10,832 nt of DNA from positions 51,791 to 62,622 of the forward strand of contig NW_004457453.1 of assembly GCF_000313135.1 (NCBI RefSeq), read 5' to 3'. This stretch comes from Acanthamoeba castellanii str. Neff. Its lineage: Eukaryota; Discosea; Longamoebia; Acanthamoebidae. Positions 1 to 7,847 of this stretch are shown in pieces; the stretch's first letter is position 1, and every line of letters starts with the position of its first letter. Made by a program: the position numbers and the translations under genes. Below the pieces are notes generated by a model. It did not search any database. It saw nothing but the letters and a program-made list of their open reading frames with translations, and was not told the DNA's origin.

Positions 1-162
1 GGACGTACAGCTGCGGTGGCAGTGGCAGTAGACCTGCCGATCACCGATGAATTTACAGAGCGCATGCTACTGTTCAGGACTGATCGGCTCGAGTTGAGCT
101 CAGACGACACGGACGAGTCTGCTTGCACCTCATTAGCGTCAATCTCTCTCACATTTTTGTGA
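1..162 (+). CDS. Possible 3'-terminal exon of an upstream gene (partial)
   Basis: Frame 1 is open from the left edge to a TGA at 160-162 and would encode 53 residues. The peptide has an acidic stretch (LELSSDDTDES) followed by a short hydrophobic C-terminal end. No family is recognised. Codon third positions are less GC-biased than in the clear genes of the window, so this may be chance. If it is an exon, its acceptor could lie at the left edge (a CAG occurs at about 26-28) or outside the window. The following sequence to 841 shows no convincing coding continuation. Confidence 0.25.
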   Translation, partial: GRTAAVAVAVDLPITDEFTERMLLFRTDRLELSSDDTDESACTSLASISLTFL

Positions 163-464
163 TTGGAGAAGCCGTACCGACAGCGGGCGTGTCGTTCCAT
201 CTCTTGGCCTTGGGTATGTGCACCGATACGCCGCTCTCGAGGGGTTTGACGTTGTACGCACCAACGCCAGGGATGTCCGACTCCTTCTCCTTAAATCTGC
301 TGCTTTTCATAAACATCTTCGTTTATCGTTCGTTTATCTATCTATCACGGGATCTCTTTGCTCAAAGCCAACGAACGCACTTAAGCGTGGGCTTCAGCTG
401 CAGCAGGACCGAGGATTTTTAATTGATTGAGGACTGGCGTTGTGCCGTCCGCGTTCCCCTGGCG

Positions 465-515
465 TTTTGGCGCGCCAGCCGTTGCCACCAAACGTTGGTG
501 CCGTTCGCGCCAAAA
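465..515. promoter_or_regulatory. Nested dyad with two inverted E2F-like sites
   Basis: TTTTGGCGCG (465-474) and CGCGCCAAAA (506-515) are perfect 10-bp inverted repeats. Each contains TTTGGCGC, which fits the E2F/DP consensus TTTSSCGC. Between them, CACCAA-ACG-TTGGTG (about 486-500) forms a second, perfect inner dyad. The position, about 330-375 bp before the ATG of the DGAT2-like gene, suggests a promoter element. Binding by an amoeba E2F/DP is an inference from consensus only. Confidence 0.4.
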
Positions 516-585
516 TGCATGATGCATGCTTGGCATTCTTCCTTGTTATGCGACGTATTTAGGCGGAAATCCGCCGGAACGGTTC
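515..585. promoter_or_regulatory. Run of short palindromes upstream of the DGAT2-like gene
   Basis: Two ATGCAT palindromes (515-520 and 522-527) are followed by GGCGGA-AA-TCCGCC (562-575) and GAAC-G-GTTC (577-585), all perfect dyads. ATGCAT also occurs at 3892-3897 in the first exon of the syntaxin gene. The density of dyads is higher than elsewhere in the non-coding sequence. No specific binding factor is assigned. Confidence 0.35.
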
Positions 586-841
586 GAAAGAGGCGATATG
601 TCCGGTTGGGGAAGCACAACTTGCCTTGGCGTGCTGCACCACGGCCCCAGCCAACGTGGGGTTTGTCCGAAATCCCCGCCTCGAGTCGCACAAAGGGAAG
701 GCGTGGCCTCTCGGCGGAAGGTTTGTGTGGATGCTTGACGGGGCCGCCAGTTTGACAAAGAGACCTCAAGTTTTGCAGACGACGTGGCCAGAACTTGAAG
801 GCGCAAGAACACAGATAGAGCAATACGAAACACACAGAAAG

Positions 842-2405
842 ATGATGCTGCCAACACCACCCTTCATGGCCGAGCCCATTCTGCCGTCCCTGGAGCTCAC
901 CATCGCGCTCGTGGTCGGCACCGTTGGGGCGCTCATGCTCGTAGCCTTCCACTTTGCCGAATCCAACGCTGCCATGCGAGGCCGCAAAGGCCAGCCCCTC
1001 CCAGGTACTGCCCCCCCCCGGTTTTTCCCTCTTGCCACCCCTCATGTGACCTTCCGCAGACCTCGGCCAAGAAGAAGACGAGCTAGACGTCTTGTCTGAC
1101 TCCGTGGTTGTGGTGTGGTGTGACCGCCTGTCGGTGACATGATGATGGCGTTTTGCGCAGCTTGGGTGGAGCGGGCGCTTCGGGTATTTTTCTTGGCGGT
1201 GCTGGTGGGTCCGATGACCTACGTGGTCGACCGCTTCCTGTTCCACTGGCCCGTGCTCACCCTCTTCTGGATCCTCTACGCCGTCCCCTACACCGATCTC
1301 TCCGAACAGAACGGCGGCAAGGTACCGCCGTGTGCGGTGGTGGGTGTGTGCATGTGCGCGTCGTCGTGTCTCACGCTTGTGCCGCGATGCAGACGCCACG
1401 ACTGCGTAAGTGCCCGATGTGGAACCTGGCCAAGAAGTACTTCACACTCGACCTGGTGCGGACCTGCCCTCTCGACCCCGAGAAGCAGTACATCTTCGCC
1501 ATCCACCCCCACGGTACGCCCACACTCCGCTCTTCTCTCCCCACTGCTCCGGCCGTGTGCGTCTGCTGTTGGCTCGCTCACCACTTTCTCGACTGTCTCT
1601 CGCGTGCAGGCATCCTCCCCGTCGGCACAACTGTGGCGATGGGCTACGAGTGCAAGGGCGGATTCAAGGACCTGTTCCCGGGCATCAACTTCAAGACGCT
1701 TGTGGCCACGTTCGGCTTCTATGTGCCCATGTACCGAGGTGCGCTGAGCAGTGATCAAGTTGTGGTGTTTTTGAATCGGCGGCGAATGCTGAGCAGCGAT
1801 GGTGCAGAGTTTCTGCTGTACTCGGGAATGGCGGATGCGTCGCGATTCTCGGCGAAGAAGCTGCTGGAAGACAAGATGTCCATCGCGCTGGTGCCCGGCG
1901 GTGCGACGGAGGCGCTCTACGTGTCTCCCGAGAAGGATGTACTCTACCTCAAGAACCGCAAGGGCTTCATCAAGCTCGGTATGCCCACACCGACACACAC
2001 GCACACACGCACACGCACACACACACAAGCACACGGCTGATCAGTTCTTCTTCAACTTCTTCTTCAGCTATGGAGCATGGTACGCCGATTGTTCCGGTGT
2101 TCAGCTTCAACGAGAACAGCACCTACAAGCTGTACCAGGGCGGCAACAAATTCATAAACGACTTCAAGCGCCGCTTCCAGCGGGTGTTCGGCCTGACGCT
2201 CCCGATGGTGCTCAACGTGGTGCCGAAGCGGGCCAAGATCACGGTCGTGGTCGGCCAGCCCGTCGACATGCCGCTCAACAAGGACCCCTCGCCCGAGGAG
2301 GTCGACCGCCAGCTCGAGGTCTACATCGCCAAGCTCAAGGAGCTCTACGACGCCAACAAGGACAAGTACAACGACTCCAAGAGCAAGCAGCTGGTCATCA
2401 TCTAA
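842..2405 (+). CDS. DGAT2: DGAT2-family acyl-CoA:diacylglycerol acyltransferase
   Basis: This is likely an ER-membrane enzyme that acylates diacylglycerol (or monoacylglycerol) to make triacylglycerol. Exons are 842-1004, 1161-1321, 1393-1513, 1610-1738, 1808-1978 and 2068-2405, giving 360 residues, a normal family length. All joins keep frame. Visible features in order: a hydrophobic segment at 17-38, a hydrophobic hairpin region at about 56-96, YIFAIHPHG with the family HPHG motif at 146-149, FPGINFKTL at 171-179, the block ALVPGGATEAL at 218-227, then RKGFIKLAMEHGTPIVPVFSF from 242. The start chosen is the first of two adjacent ATGs; a third in-frame ATG lies at 866. A 44-nt exon at 1060-1103 may be included (see finding). 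The MGAT and DGAT2 branches cannot be separated by eye. The gene ends 242 bp from the stop of the converging HAD gene. Confidence 0.9.
1060..1103 (+). other. Candidate optional exon of the DGAT2-like gene
   Basis: A strong pyrimidine tract ending CCGCAG precedes 1060. The sequence reads in phase from exon 1 into the acidic peptide DLGQEEDELDVLSDS and reaches a GT donor at 1104. Joining it to the alternative acceptor GGTGGAG before 1172 restores the frame and gives a 371-residue protein. Skipping it (donor 1005, acceptor 1160) gives 360 residues but requires a 156-nt intron, the longest in the window. Confidence 0.45.
1985..2035 (+). repeat. CA/CACACG simple repeat in an intron
   Basis: An interrupted CA-rich tract lies in the fifth intron of the DGAT2-like gene (intron 1979-2067). 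It is followed by GGCTGATC, a likely branch point, and a pyrimidine tract. Confidence 0.85.
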
Positions 2406-2647
2406 AGCCAGCCCCAGGCAATGCCAACTGTGAGATACCACCCATTCAGGCACTGGTGCTGTGTGGCTATCGCTCCACCAGAGGTCCCTATTTTGCACAT
2501 ACTGTTAAACATGTACATAAACACTCTCTTCTTACTCCTCTTAATAGTTGGAGGTGGTCTGTCACATCATCAGATAGCCAACATGTCAAAATCACAAACA
2601 TACCACACAGCAAGATGAATGGAAGGAATGTAGACAATGAATAAGAA
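2406..2647. other. Convergent 3' spacer between the DGAT2-like and HAD genes
   Basis: This short, more AT-rich spacer between two stop codons must hold both 3' untranslated regions and polyadenylation sites. No AATAAA is obvious on the plus strand. Two short near-identical ATGTACATAAAC/TAAACATGTAC-type strings lie around 2505-2522. No coding content is supported. Confidence 0.6.
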
Positions 2648-3653
2648 CTATTCGGCGTTGGTGGCCGCGAGAGGCGGCAAGGCCCACTCGGCGGGGTCAA
2701 AGTGCTCCATGCTCTCCAGGATGAGGTCGGCCTCGGCGAAGAGCGAGCGGTCGTTGAGGGGATGGGGGATGGCCACCACCTGCATGCCCGCCGCCTTGGC
2801 CGCCGCCACGCCGTTGGGCGCGTCCTCGAACACCAACACGCCACCAAAGTCGGCGTCAGCCACGCCCTGGCAAAAATGATGACGTCAGCACACGACGCAC
2901 ACGACACGCGGCACGCGGCACACGACACGACACACACGAGTTGTGAGCGCATTGAGAGAGAACAAGGCGTACGAGGCGACGAGCGGCCTCGATGAAGATG
3001 TCGGGCGCGGGCTTGCCGGCCTTGACCGCGGGATCGTCGCCAGTGACAACCGTCTCGAAGAGGGTAAACCAGTCCTGGTGCTTAGTCGTCTTCAGCTCGA
3101 GAGCCTTTGTGTGCGAGCTCGTCGCTGCACCACACACACACAACAACAACAGCGCGAGCGTGTGAGCTGAAGTGAGAGAAGTGTGTAGTAACCGTTGGTG
3201 TGCGTGCCAACGGCCTTGCGGACGCGGTGGTGGTGCAGGTGTCGGACGAGCTGCTGCACGCCCGGCAGGGCCTTGGCCTCGGGGAACAGCTCGTACTGCC
3301 GCGGGCGCACGAACTCCAGGTAGTCCTCCGCCGTGATGGGCAGCTCCAGGTCCTTCACGGAGATGGAGATGGAGATGAAGATAGATGAACACAAACTCGT
3401 GGGGCGGAGATTGAAGGAGAACATGAGAAGAGATGAGCGTGGCTGCGTGGACGGCAAGTACCTGGATGAGGATGAGGGCAGCCTCGGGAGCGGTCTTGCC
3501 CATCATCTTGGACTTGACGGCCCAGGTGAAGGTCTTGCCGTAGGGCTCGACAAGCTCCTGTGTGATGCGGGTGTAGACCTCCTCTGTGTCCAGCAGCAGG
3601 CCATCCATGTCAAACAGCACCGTGTGAATCGTTCCTCTCGTTGCTCCCTCCAT
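2648..3653 (-). CDS. PUDP: HAD-superfamily phosphatase, HDHD1/PUDP/GS1-like
   Basis: This is a haloacid dehalogenase-type phosphatase. Relatives hydrolyse pseudouridine 5'-phosphate (animal HDHD1/PUDP) or small sugar and glycerol phosphates, so the substrate here is inferred only at family level. Exons on the minus strand are 3653-3462, 3352-3193, 3124-2973 and 2866-2648, giving 240 residues against about 230 for HDHD1. Motif I is DMDGLLLDTE with Asp15 (nucleophile) and Asp17. Motif II Thr is within VGTHTN at about 114. The motif III Lys is Lys155 in GKPAPD. Motif IV is VLVFEDAPNG with Glu182 and Asp183. The cap domain lies between motifs I and II. All catalytic positions appear intact. No signal peptide is seen, so it is probably cytosolic. 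The start ATG follows a T-rich tract ending TAG. The gene diverges from the syntaxin gene and converges on the DGAT2-like gene. Confidence 0.9.
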
Positions 3654-3791
3654 CTTCCTACAACAAAACAAATAAATAACAAAGAAAAAAAAACAAAATC
3701 AAAGATAAACACATAAAATGACTTGGAATATTATTCCTGGATGCGCCAGCTGAAGAGCAAGAGCAAGTGGTAGCTTGTGCATTTTTGTAAA
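3654..3791. promoter_or_regulatory. Compact divergent promoter, HAD gene / syntaxin gene
   Basis: The minus-strand HAD start (3653) and the chosen plus-strand syntaxin start (3792) are only 138 bp apart, so both promoters must share this interval or extend into exons. It is A-rich on the plus strand (3660-3720) and contains the perfect dyad GGAATA-T-TATTCC at 3725-3737. No canonical TATA box is clear. If the syntaxin starts instead at the ATG at 4080, the spacer would be 426 bp. Confidence 0.55.
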
Positions 3792-4648
3792 ATGGAGCGG
3801 GTCTCATCATCCACATCACTGGCGCCGTCTGGTGCGCAGCTCAAATTAAAGAGGGCGCATGGGCGAAAGGCGAGCTCATTCGCGGGCGGCGATGCATGGC
3901 TGGGAGGCGCATTTCGCGATCGAAGTGTCTTCTTCAAAGAGCACCGCGAGAAGGCGCGAGCATCTTCTTCCTCTACATCCCTCTCCTCGTTCGAGCCCCT
4001 TGGAAGCAGCAAGGAAATCGAACTCCATTCCTTGGTGTCCTCATCATCCTCTACCTCCACCTCATCTTCATCGGCCATCATGGCCGGTACGGACGAGCTG
4101 CGCATCAACGTGCCACCCGCTTGGCTGCGTCTCGTCGACGAGTCCCACTACGACCTCGAGCGTGTCAAATCCAAGAGTACTAAGCCCTCACATCAATTAA
4201 AACAAATATAAAATACTAATAATTATTATTTGCGTAGCAATAATTAAATAGAATAAAATAAATGATTTCAATACTACATTTATATTTATATTACTACATT
4301 TTTATTTTGTGCACAACAGTGAAAGAGCTGGACGGGATGCATAAGAAGCACCTGCTGCCCGGCTTCGACGACCGCGACGCCGAGGAGATCGCCATCCAAC
4401 TCCTCACCGGCGAAATCACTCAGGTACCCCTCGTCATGTGGTGTGCGTGCGCGTGCGCGTGTGCGTGTGCGGTCGTGCGTGTGTGCGATAAGGTGTGATC
4501 GCCAGAGCGCATTCAACTCACCGGCGACTCCGACGAGCAGTTGATGCAAAAGTGTCAGCAGCGGGTGGTGAAGTTGGGCAACATCAAGAAGGGCATCTCC
4601 GACGAGCAACTCAGGTTCGTCGCGCCCGGCAGCATCGCGTGTGTCGTG

Positions 4649-4688
<40 letters not shown>

Positions 4689-5451
4689 TAACTAATGAGC
4701 TCATTTTTTGCAACGCACGCATCCGATCACCAGGCTGAAGCAAAACATTCGCCTGAGTCTCGCCGGCGAACTGCAAGAGCTCTCCTCCGTCTTCCGCCAG
4801 TCTCAAAAATCTTATCTGCAGAGTACCCACCCGTTACATCACGCACACGCACACGCACACGCACACGCACACGCACTGGCTAACGCAGCTGCCGTGCAGA
4901 GTTGGAGGCGAGGCGGGACAGGAGTCGAGGAGGCGCCTTGCATTCGGGGGACAGGGACATGGAGGGGGTCGACCTCTACGGCGGGATGAGCGCCCAGGAC
5001 GAGGAGATGATGGCCGACACCGGCTTCTCCGGCTCTCAGATCAAACAGATCGCCGTCCTCGAAGAAGACGTCGACCAGCGGTTCGCGCCCCCCTTTTTGT
5101 TTTGCTGCACCACATACTCCCCAGTGCTGACGATCGCACACGCACACACCGCACACACGCACACGTCGCACGCACCGTAGATCGAGAGACATTGTGTCGG
5201 TGCAGGAGTCGATCGTGCAGCTGGCGGAGCTGTTCAAGGACCTGGCGGTGCTGCTGGTGGAGCAGGGCACGATCCTGGACCGGATCGACTACAACATCGA
5301 GCACACGTGGGAGAACATCGACAAGAGCGTGGCCGAACTGGGCCAGGCCGAGAAGTACCAGAAGAAGACCGGCTACAAGCTCTGCATGCTCCTGCTCCTC
5401 TTCATCATCGCCGGACTCATCATCGCCCTCGGCCTCAAGGTCATCTTGTAG
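3792..5451 (+). CDS. STX16: Syntaxin-16/Tlg2-type Qa-SNARE
   Basis: This is a tail-anchored t-SNARE for endosome-to-trans-Golgi fusion, the role known for Tlg2/syntaxin-16 with Vps45. Exons are 3792-4176, 4320-4423, 4508-4614, 4734-4822, 4900-5080 and 5181-5451, giving 378 residues (animal syntaxin-16 has about 325). FRDRSVFFKEHREK at 41-54 resembles the Vps45-binding N-peptide. A Ser-rich linker (about 57-96) leads to an N-terminal helical domain with LRLVDESHYDLERVKSKMKEL. The SNARE helix spans roughly 285-345 and includes LVEQGTILDRIDYNIE with the 0-layer Gln317. The membrane anchor is at about 357-376, followed by only a few residues. The start at 3792 (AAAATGG context) is chosen because the N-peptide is in frame upstream of the next Met (97). 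The N-peptide usually sits at the very N-terminus, so its 40-residue offset is odd. Confidence 0.92.
4439..4487 (+). repeat. GTGCGT-type simple repeat in an intron
   Basis: An alternating purine-pyrimidine TG/CG tract fills the middle of the second syntaxin intron (4424-4507). The acceptor of this intron is CCAGAG, one of the less usual 3' ends in the window. Confidence 0.85.
4649..4688 (+). repeat. (TGCG)10 microsatellite in an intron
   Basis: Ten perfect TGCG units lie in the third syntaxin intron (4615-4733). They are followed by TAACTAATG, a plausible branch-point region, and a T-rich tract. The perfect array implies recent slippage and probable length variation between strains. Confidence 0.95.
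4841..4876 (+). repeat. (ACGCAC)6 microsatellite in an intron
   Basis: Six perfect hexamer units lie in the fourth syntaxin intron (4823-4899), immediately before the 3' splice region. Confidence 0.95.
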
Positions 5452-5565
5452 AAGCCAACACATCAACAAAAACATGTTTGTTTTTTTAACATCACGTTCT
5501 GTTCAACCCCACATGTTATGTATTTACCAACAAAAACTATCTACACGCGCCCACACTGAGAAGAG
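5452..5565. other. Convergent 3' spacer between the syntaxin and BTB fusion genes
   Basis: Only 114 bp separate the two stop codons. The spacer is AT-richer than the exons and contains two ACAAAAAC strings (about 5466-5473 and 5530-5537). The 3' untranslated regions of the two genes are likely to abut or overlap. Confidence 0.6.
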
Positions 5566-7847
5566 TCAAGAAGAAAAAGAGGACGAGGAGGAAGAAGAGG
5601 TCCCGTTGCCCCGAGTCTGGGTGACGAGCTTGCAAGCCTCCTGCATGACCTCGAGCAGCAGGGTCCTGTCCAGCTCCAGGAAGCTCTTGGTCTTCGACAC
5701 CTGGTCAAAGTTGGTCACCACAAAGTCCTGTTCCCACGCACACACAACAACACACCACGCACAACACACAAGGGTGAGCCACTCACGTTACGTTACACGC
5801 AGGAATGGGACAGGAGCGGTGGGGGGGGGAAGAAGGATGGGGCGTACGAGGGCGATGGAGCGGAGACGAGGGACGGCGTGGTAGCTGCCGACCTGGTAGA
5901 CGTAGGCGGCGTTCTCGATGTCGATGTTCTTGGAGATCAGGTCCTCGCACAGCGCCTTGAGCCGCACCAGCTGCAGCTTGTTCGCCTCTCCGATCTGCAC
6001 AGCGTTCATGCCAGAACCACAACCCTTCAGCACCAACCATGTGTGTGTTGTGTGTGTGTGTGTGGGCGCTCGTGCGGTGGTCTGAGTACCAGCTCGATGG
6101 CGAAGTCGGGGTCGGGAATCTTGACCTGGCCGGAGTAGATGAATTCGAGGCAGGCCATGAAGGGTACGTAGTCGGTGTCGTGCAGCACCACCTCACTGTC
6201 GCGCGACTCCTTCAGCCCGCTGCTCTCCCGCCCCCACAAGATCAGCGCACGCACTCATTTGAGACAGAAAGAGAGAAAGAGAAAGAGAGAGAGAAAAGAA
6301 CGAAGCGAAGGTGGTGTGGAGTCCTACTTGGAGAACATGGCGCGGAAGTGCTCGGAGCGGACCTGTAGGATGAAGCGATGCGCCGGCACCTTCCTGCCCT
6401 CCACCACAAACGTCACCTGCGGCACAATTAAGGTCAGTGACCAGTGCCGTTGGCGCCTAGACGACAATCATTAACAGGGGAGCGGCCGTACGTCGGACAG
6501 GTCGGGGTTGTTGAGCAGCCGGGCAAAGTCCTGGACGAAGGTGTCGGGCGGGATTTCGATCGTGGTCGCCTTCTTCCGCTCCAGCGCCAGCTGCGCCTCC
6601 TTTATCTCCGCATCCGATGGCACCTTCAGGTCTGCAAGTACGTGTGCGACTTAGCGTGTGTGTGTGTGTGTGTGTGTCGTGCGGCCGTACCGCCATAGCG
6701 AACGCTGGCGAGCTTGTCGATGGAGGTGGACTGGCCGTCGGCGCTCTTGGTGACTTTGACGAGGGAGTCCTCGTTGGGCGTGACCAGGATGCCACCGGGG
6801 TTGAGCAGGTCGACCAGCGACTGCAGCCGCGGCGTCGGACAGCAGGCGCCCACATGAATGCGATCGTACGTACGCTCCTAGCGCTCACAATTCACCATCA
6901 GTACCGTGTGCGTTGTGTGTGTGTGTGTCGTGTGTGTGTGTGTGTGGTGCGCACCTCGAGATCAGGGAGGAAGCAGTTGCGGACTTCAAAGTGTAGATTG
7001 GGAAGCTCCAGCCCGGTCTCCACCTTCAGCCGCTGGAGGTTGTCCTCCGCGAACCGCTTGTACTCCGGCAGCAGGTCGATCCCGTCCGCCCTGCCCGCCT
7101 GCAATCCGACGGACACACAGCACACACCACTCGCATCAGCACCAGACACGACACGCACGACACACATGAGACACGACACGCACGACACACGCACGACACA
7201 CACATGCGAATGTTACCTTGCCAACGAGCTGGCCGCCGAGGGCTGTCATGTGGCCACAACCGGAGCCGATGTCGAGGAAAGTGTGGCCGAGCTCGAGCCC
7301 GAGGGCTTCGAGGCACATGGCGTACATGTGCGGCGCCGAGATGTTGAAGCCGAACGCGGCGAGCCGGAGCGGCGTGTCGACGTAGGCCTGGTCTGCCAGG
7401 TCGGCAGGCACGAACGGGCCGCGTGGCACGGCCCGCAGCGCGGCTTCCACCTCGGGCGACCGCAGGGCTCCGCTACGCTTCAAGCTCGCGATCAACTGTC
7501 GACATCAAAATCAAAAAAAAGATGAATAAATAATTATTACAAAAAAGGATAAATGATTATTTGTTGATAGATTGATGTTGTGAGTGGAGGTGGGCAGAGG
7601 GCGTACTTCGTCGTTGGTGTCGTTGGTGCGCTGGCGGGTGACCATGGCGGCGAGGAGGTGGTGCAGGAAGGCATTGTTGCGCGCGGCTTCCTCCTCATCC
7701 TCTTCCCGCTCCTCTTCGTGCTCTTCCTCCTGCATCGAATAATCTAAAAAAATCAGCGGATTCAATCCACTTCTACGCCTATTCTGGCCACATACTACGT
7801 GGTAGGTGGTTACGTACATGTTGATCGTCGCCCCCTCCTGTGTTCAT
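5566..7847 (-). CDS. PCMTD-like isoaspartyl methyltransferase fused to BTB and BACK domains
   Basis: Ten minus-strand exons join in phase into 476 residues: 7847-7818, 7729-7607, 7495-7217, 7098-6955, 6877-6691, 6631-6492, 6416-6328, 6219-6090, 5994-5848 and 5727-5566. An acidic N-terminus (11-24) precedes a PCMT/PCMTD-type domain (about 48-260). That domain shows FNISAPHMYA (101-110, the isoaspartate-site motif), SAM motif LDIGSGCG (125-132), GIDLLPE (150-156), YDRIHVGACCP and NPGGILVTP. A linker containing EIPPDTFVQDF leads to a BTB domain (about 290-374): SDVTFVVEGRK, PAHRFIL, FRAMFSNGLKES, ACLEFIYSGQV. The BACK part (375-470) has ANKLQLVRLKALCED and ENAAYVYQVGSYHAV. The protein ends in a Ser-rich tail. 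BTB-BACK proteins commonly serve as Cullin-3 adaptors, so a ubiquitin-ligase receptor that senses damaged aspartyl sites is inferred. The methyltransferase motifs look intact, but activity is unproven. No Met or stop interrupts the domain junction. Confidence 0.88.
6040..6064 (+). repeat. TG simple repeat in an intron
   Basis: A (TG)n tract with one interruption lies in the eighth intron of the methyltransferase-BTB gene (6089-5995). On the sense strand it reads CA. Confidence 0.85.
6261..6300 (+). repeat. Polypurine GA tract in an intron
   Basis: An almost uninterrupted GA-rich polypurine run lies in the seventh intron of the methyltransferase-BTB gene (6327-6220). On the sense strand it is a long CT tract placed mid-intron, upstream of a CGCTGATC branch-point candidate. 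Confidence 0.85.
6656..6677 (+). repeat. (GT)11 microsatellite in an intron
   Basis: Eleven perfect GT units occupy over a third of the 59-nt fifth intron (6690-6632) of the methyltransferase-BTB gene. This is the shortest intron seen and it separates methyltransferase-coding from linker/BTB-coding exons. Confidence 0.95.
6906..6949 (+). repeat. Interrupted GT repeat in an intron
   Basis: A GT-rich tract broken by CG lies at the donor side of the fourth intron (6954-6878) of the methyltransferase-BTB gene. Confidence 0.85.
7110..7203 (+). repeat. Degenerate ACACGACACGC repeat in an intron
   Basis: Imperfect tandem units of about 9-11 nt built from ACACGAC and GCACGAC fill the third intron (7216-7099) of the methyltransferase-BTB gene. 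The sense strand reads GTGTCGTG, opposite to most other introns of this gene. Confidence 0.75.

Larger units (their letters stand above)
163..841. other. Gene-free upstream region of the DGAT2-like gene
   Basis: No protein-coding gene could be supported here. Open frames at 123-422, 218-430 and 423-755 lack recognisable domains and overlap in conflicting frames. The stretch 300-420 is T-rich with TCTATCTATC-like sequence. The part from 460 to 590 is packed with short dyads (listed separately). A TATA-like string (GTATTTAGG) lies near 556-564. The region most likely holds the promoter and 5' leader of the gene starting at 842. Confidence 0.5.

Noticed and set aside
218..430. 70-codon plus-strand frame with a coding-like start (RYAALEGFDVVRTNARDV)
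   Set aside because: No family is recognised, it turns low-complexity after the first third, and there is no supporting splice structure.
419..1399. 326-codon open frame on the minus strand
   Set aside because: It runs antisense across the first DGAT2 exons and introns, is rich in His/Arg/Gly as expected of a GC-rich shadow frame, and has no recognisable domain.
2880..2887. Perfect CRE-like TGACGTCA in a HAD intron, with a second at 9836-9843 in an HBS1 intron
   Set aside because: Both sit about 13-20 nt before a 3' splice site and contain CTGAC on the sense strand, so a branch-point role explains them better than a transcription factor site.
4649..4688. Regular tandem array that might be taken for a CRISPR or structural repeat
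   Set aside because: It is a pure 4-nt microsatellite without spacers, inside an intron of a eukaryotic gene.
5102..5884. 260-codon plus-strand open frame
   Set aside because: It overlaps the last syntaxin exon in another frame and the antisense of the BACK exons. Its Ser/Arg/Thr-rich content is typical of a shadow frame.
5566..7847. Two separate genes, a methyltransferase and a BTB protein
   Set aside because: There is no stop at the end of the spliced methyltransferase part and no Met before the BTB core. The linker exon joins both sides in phase.
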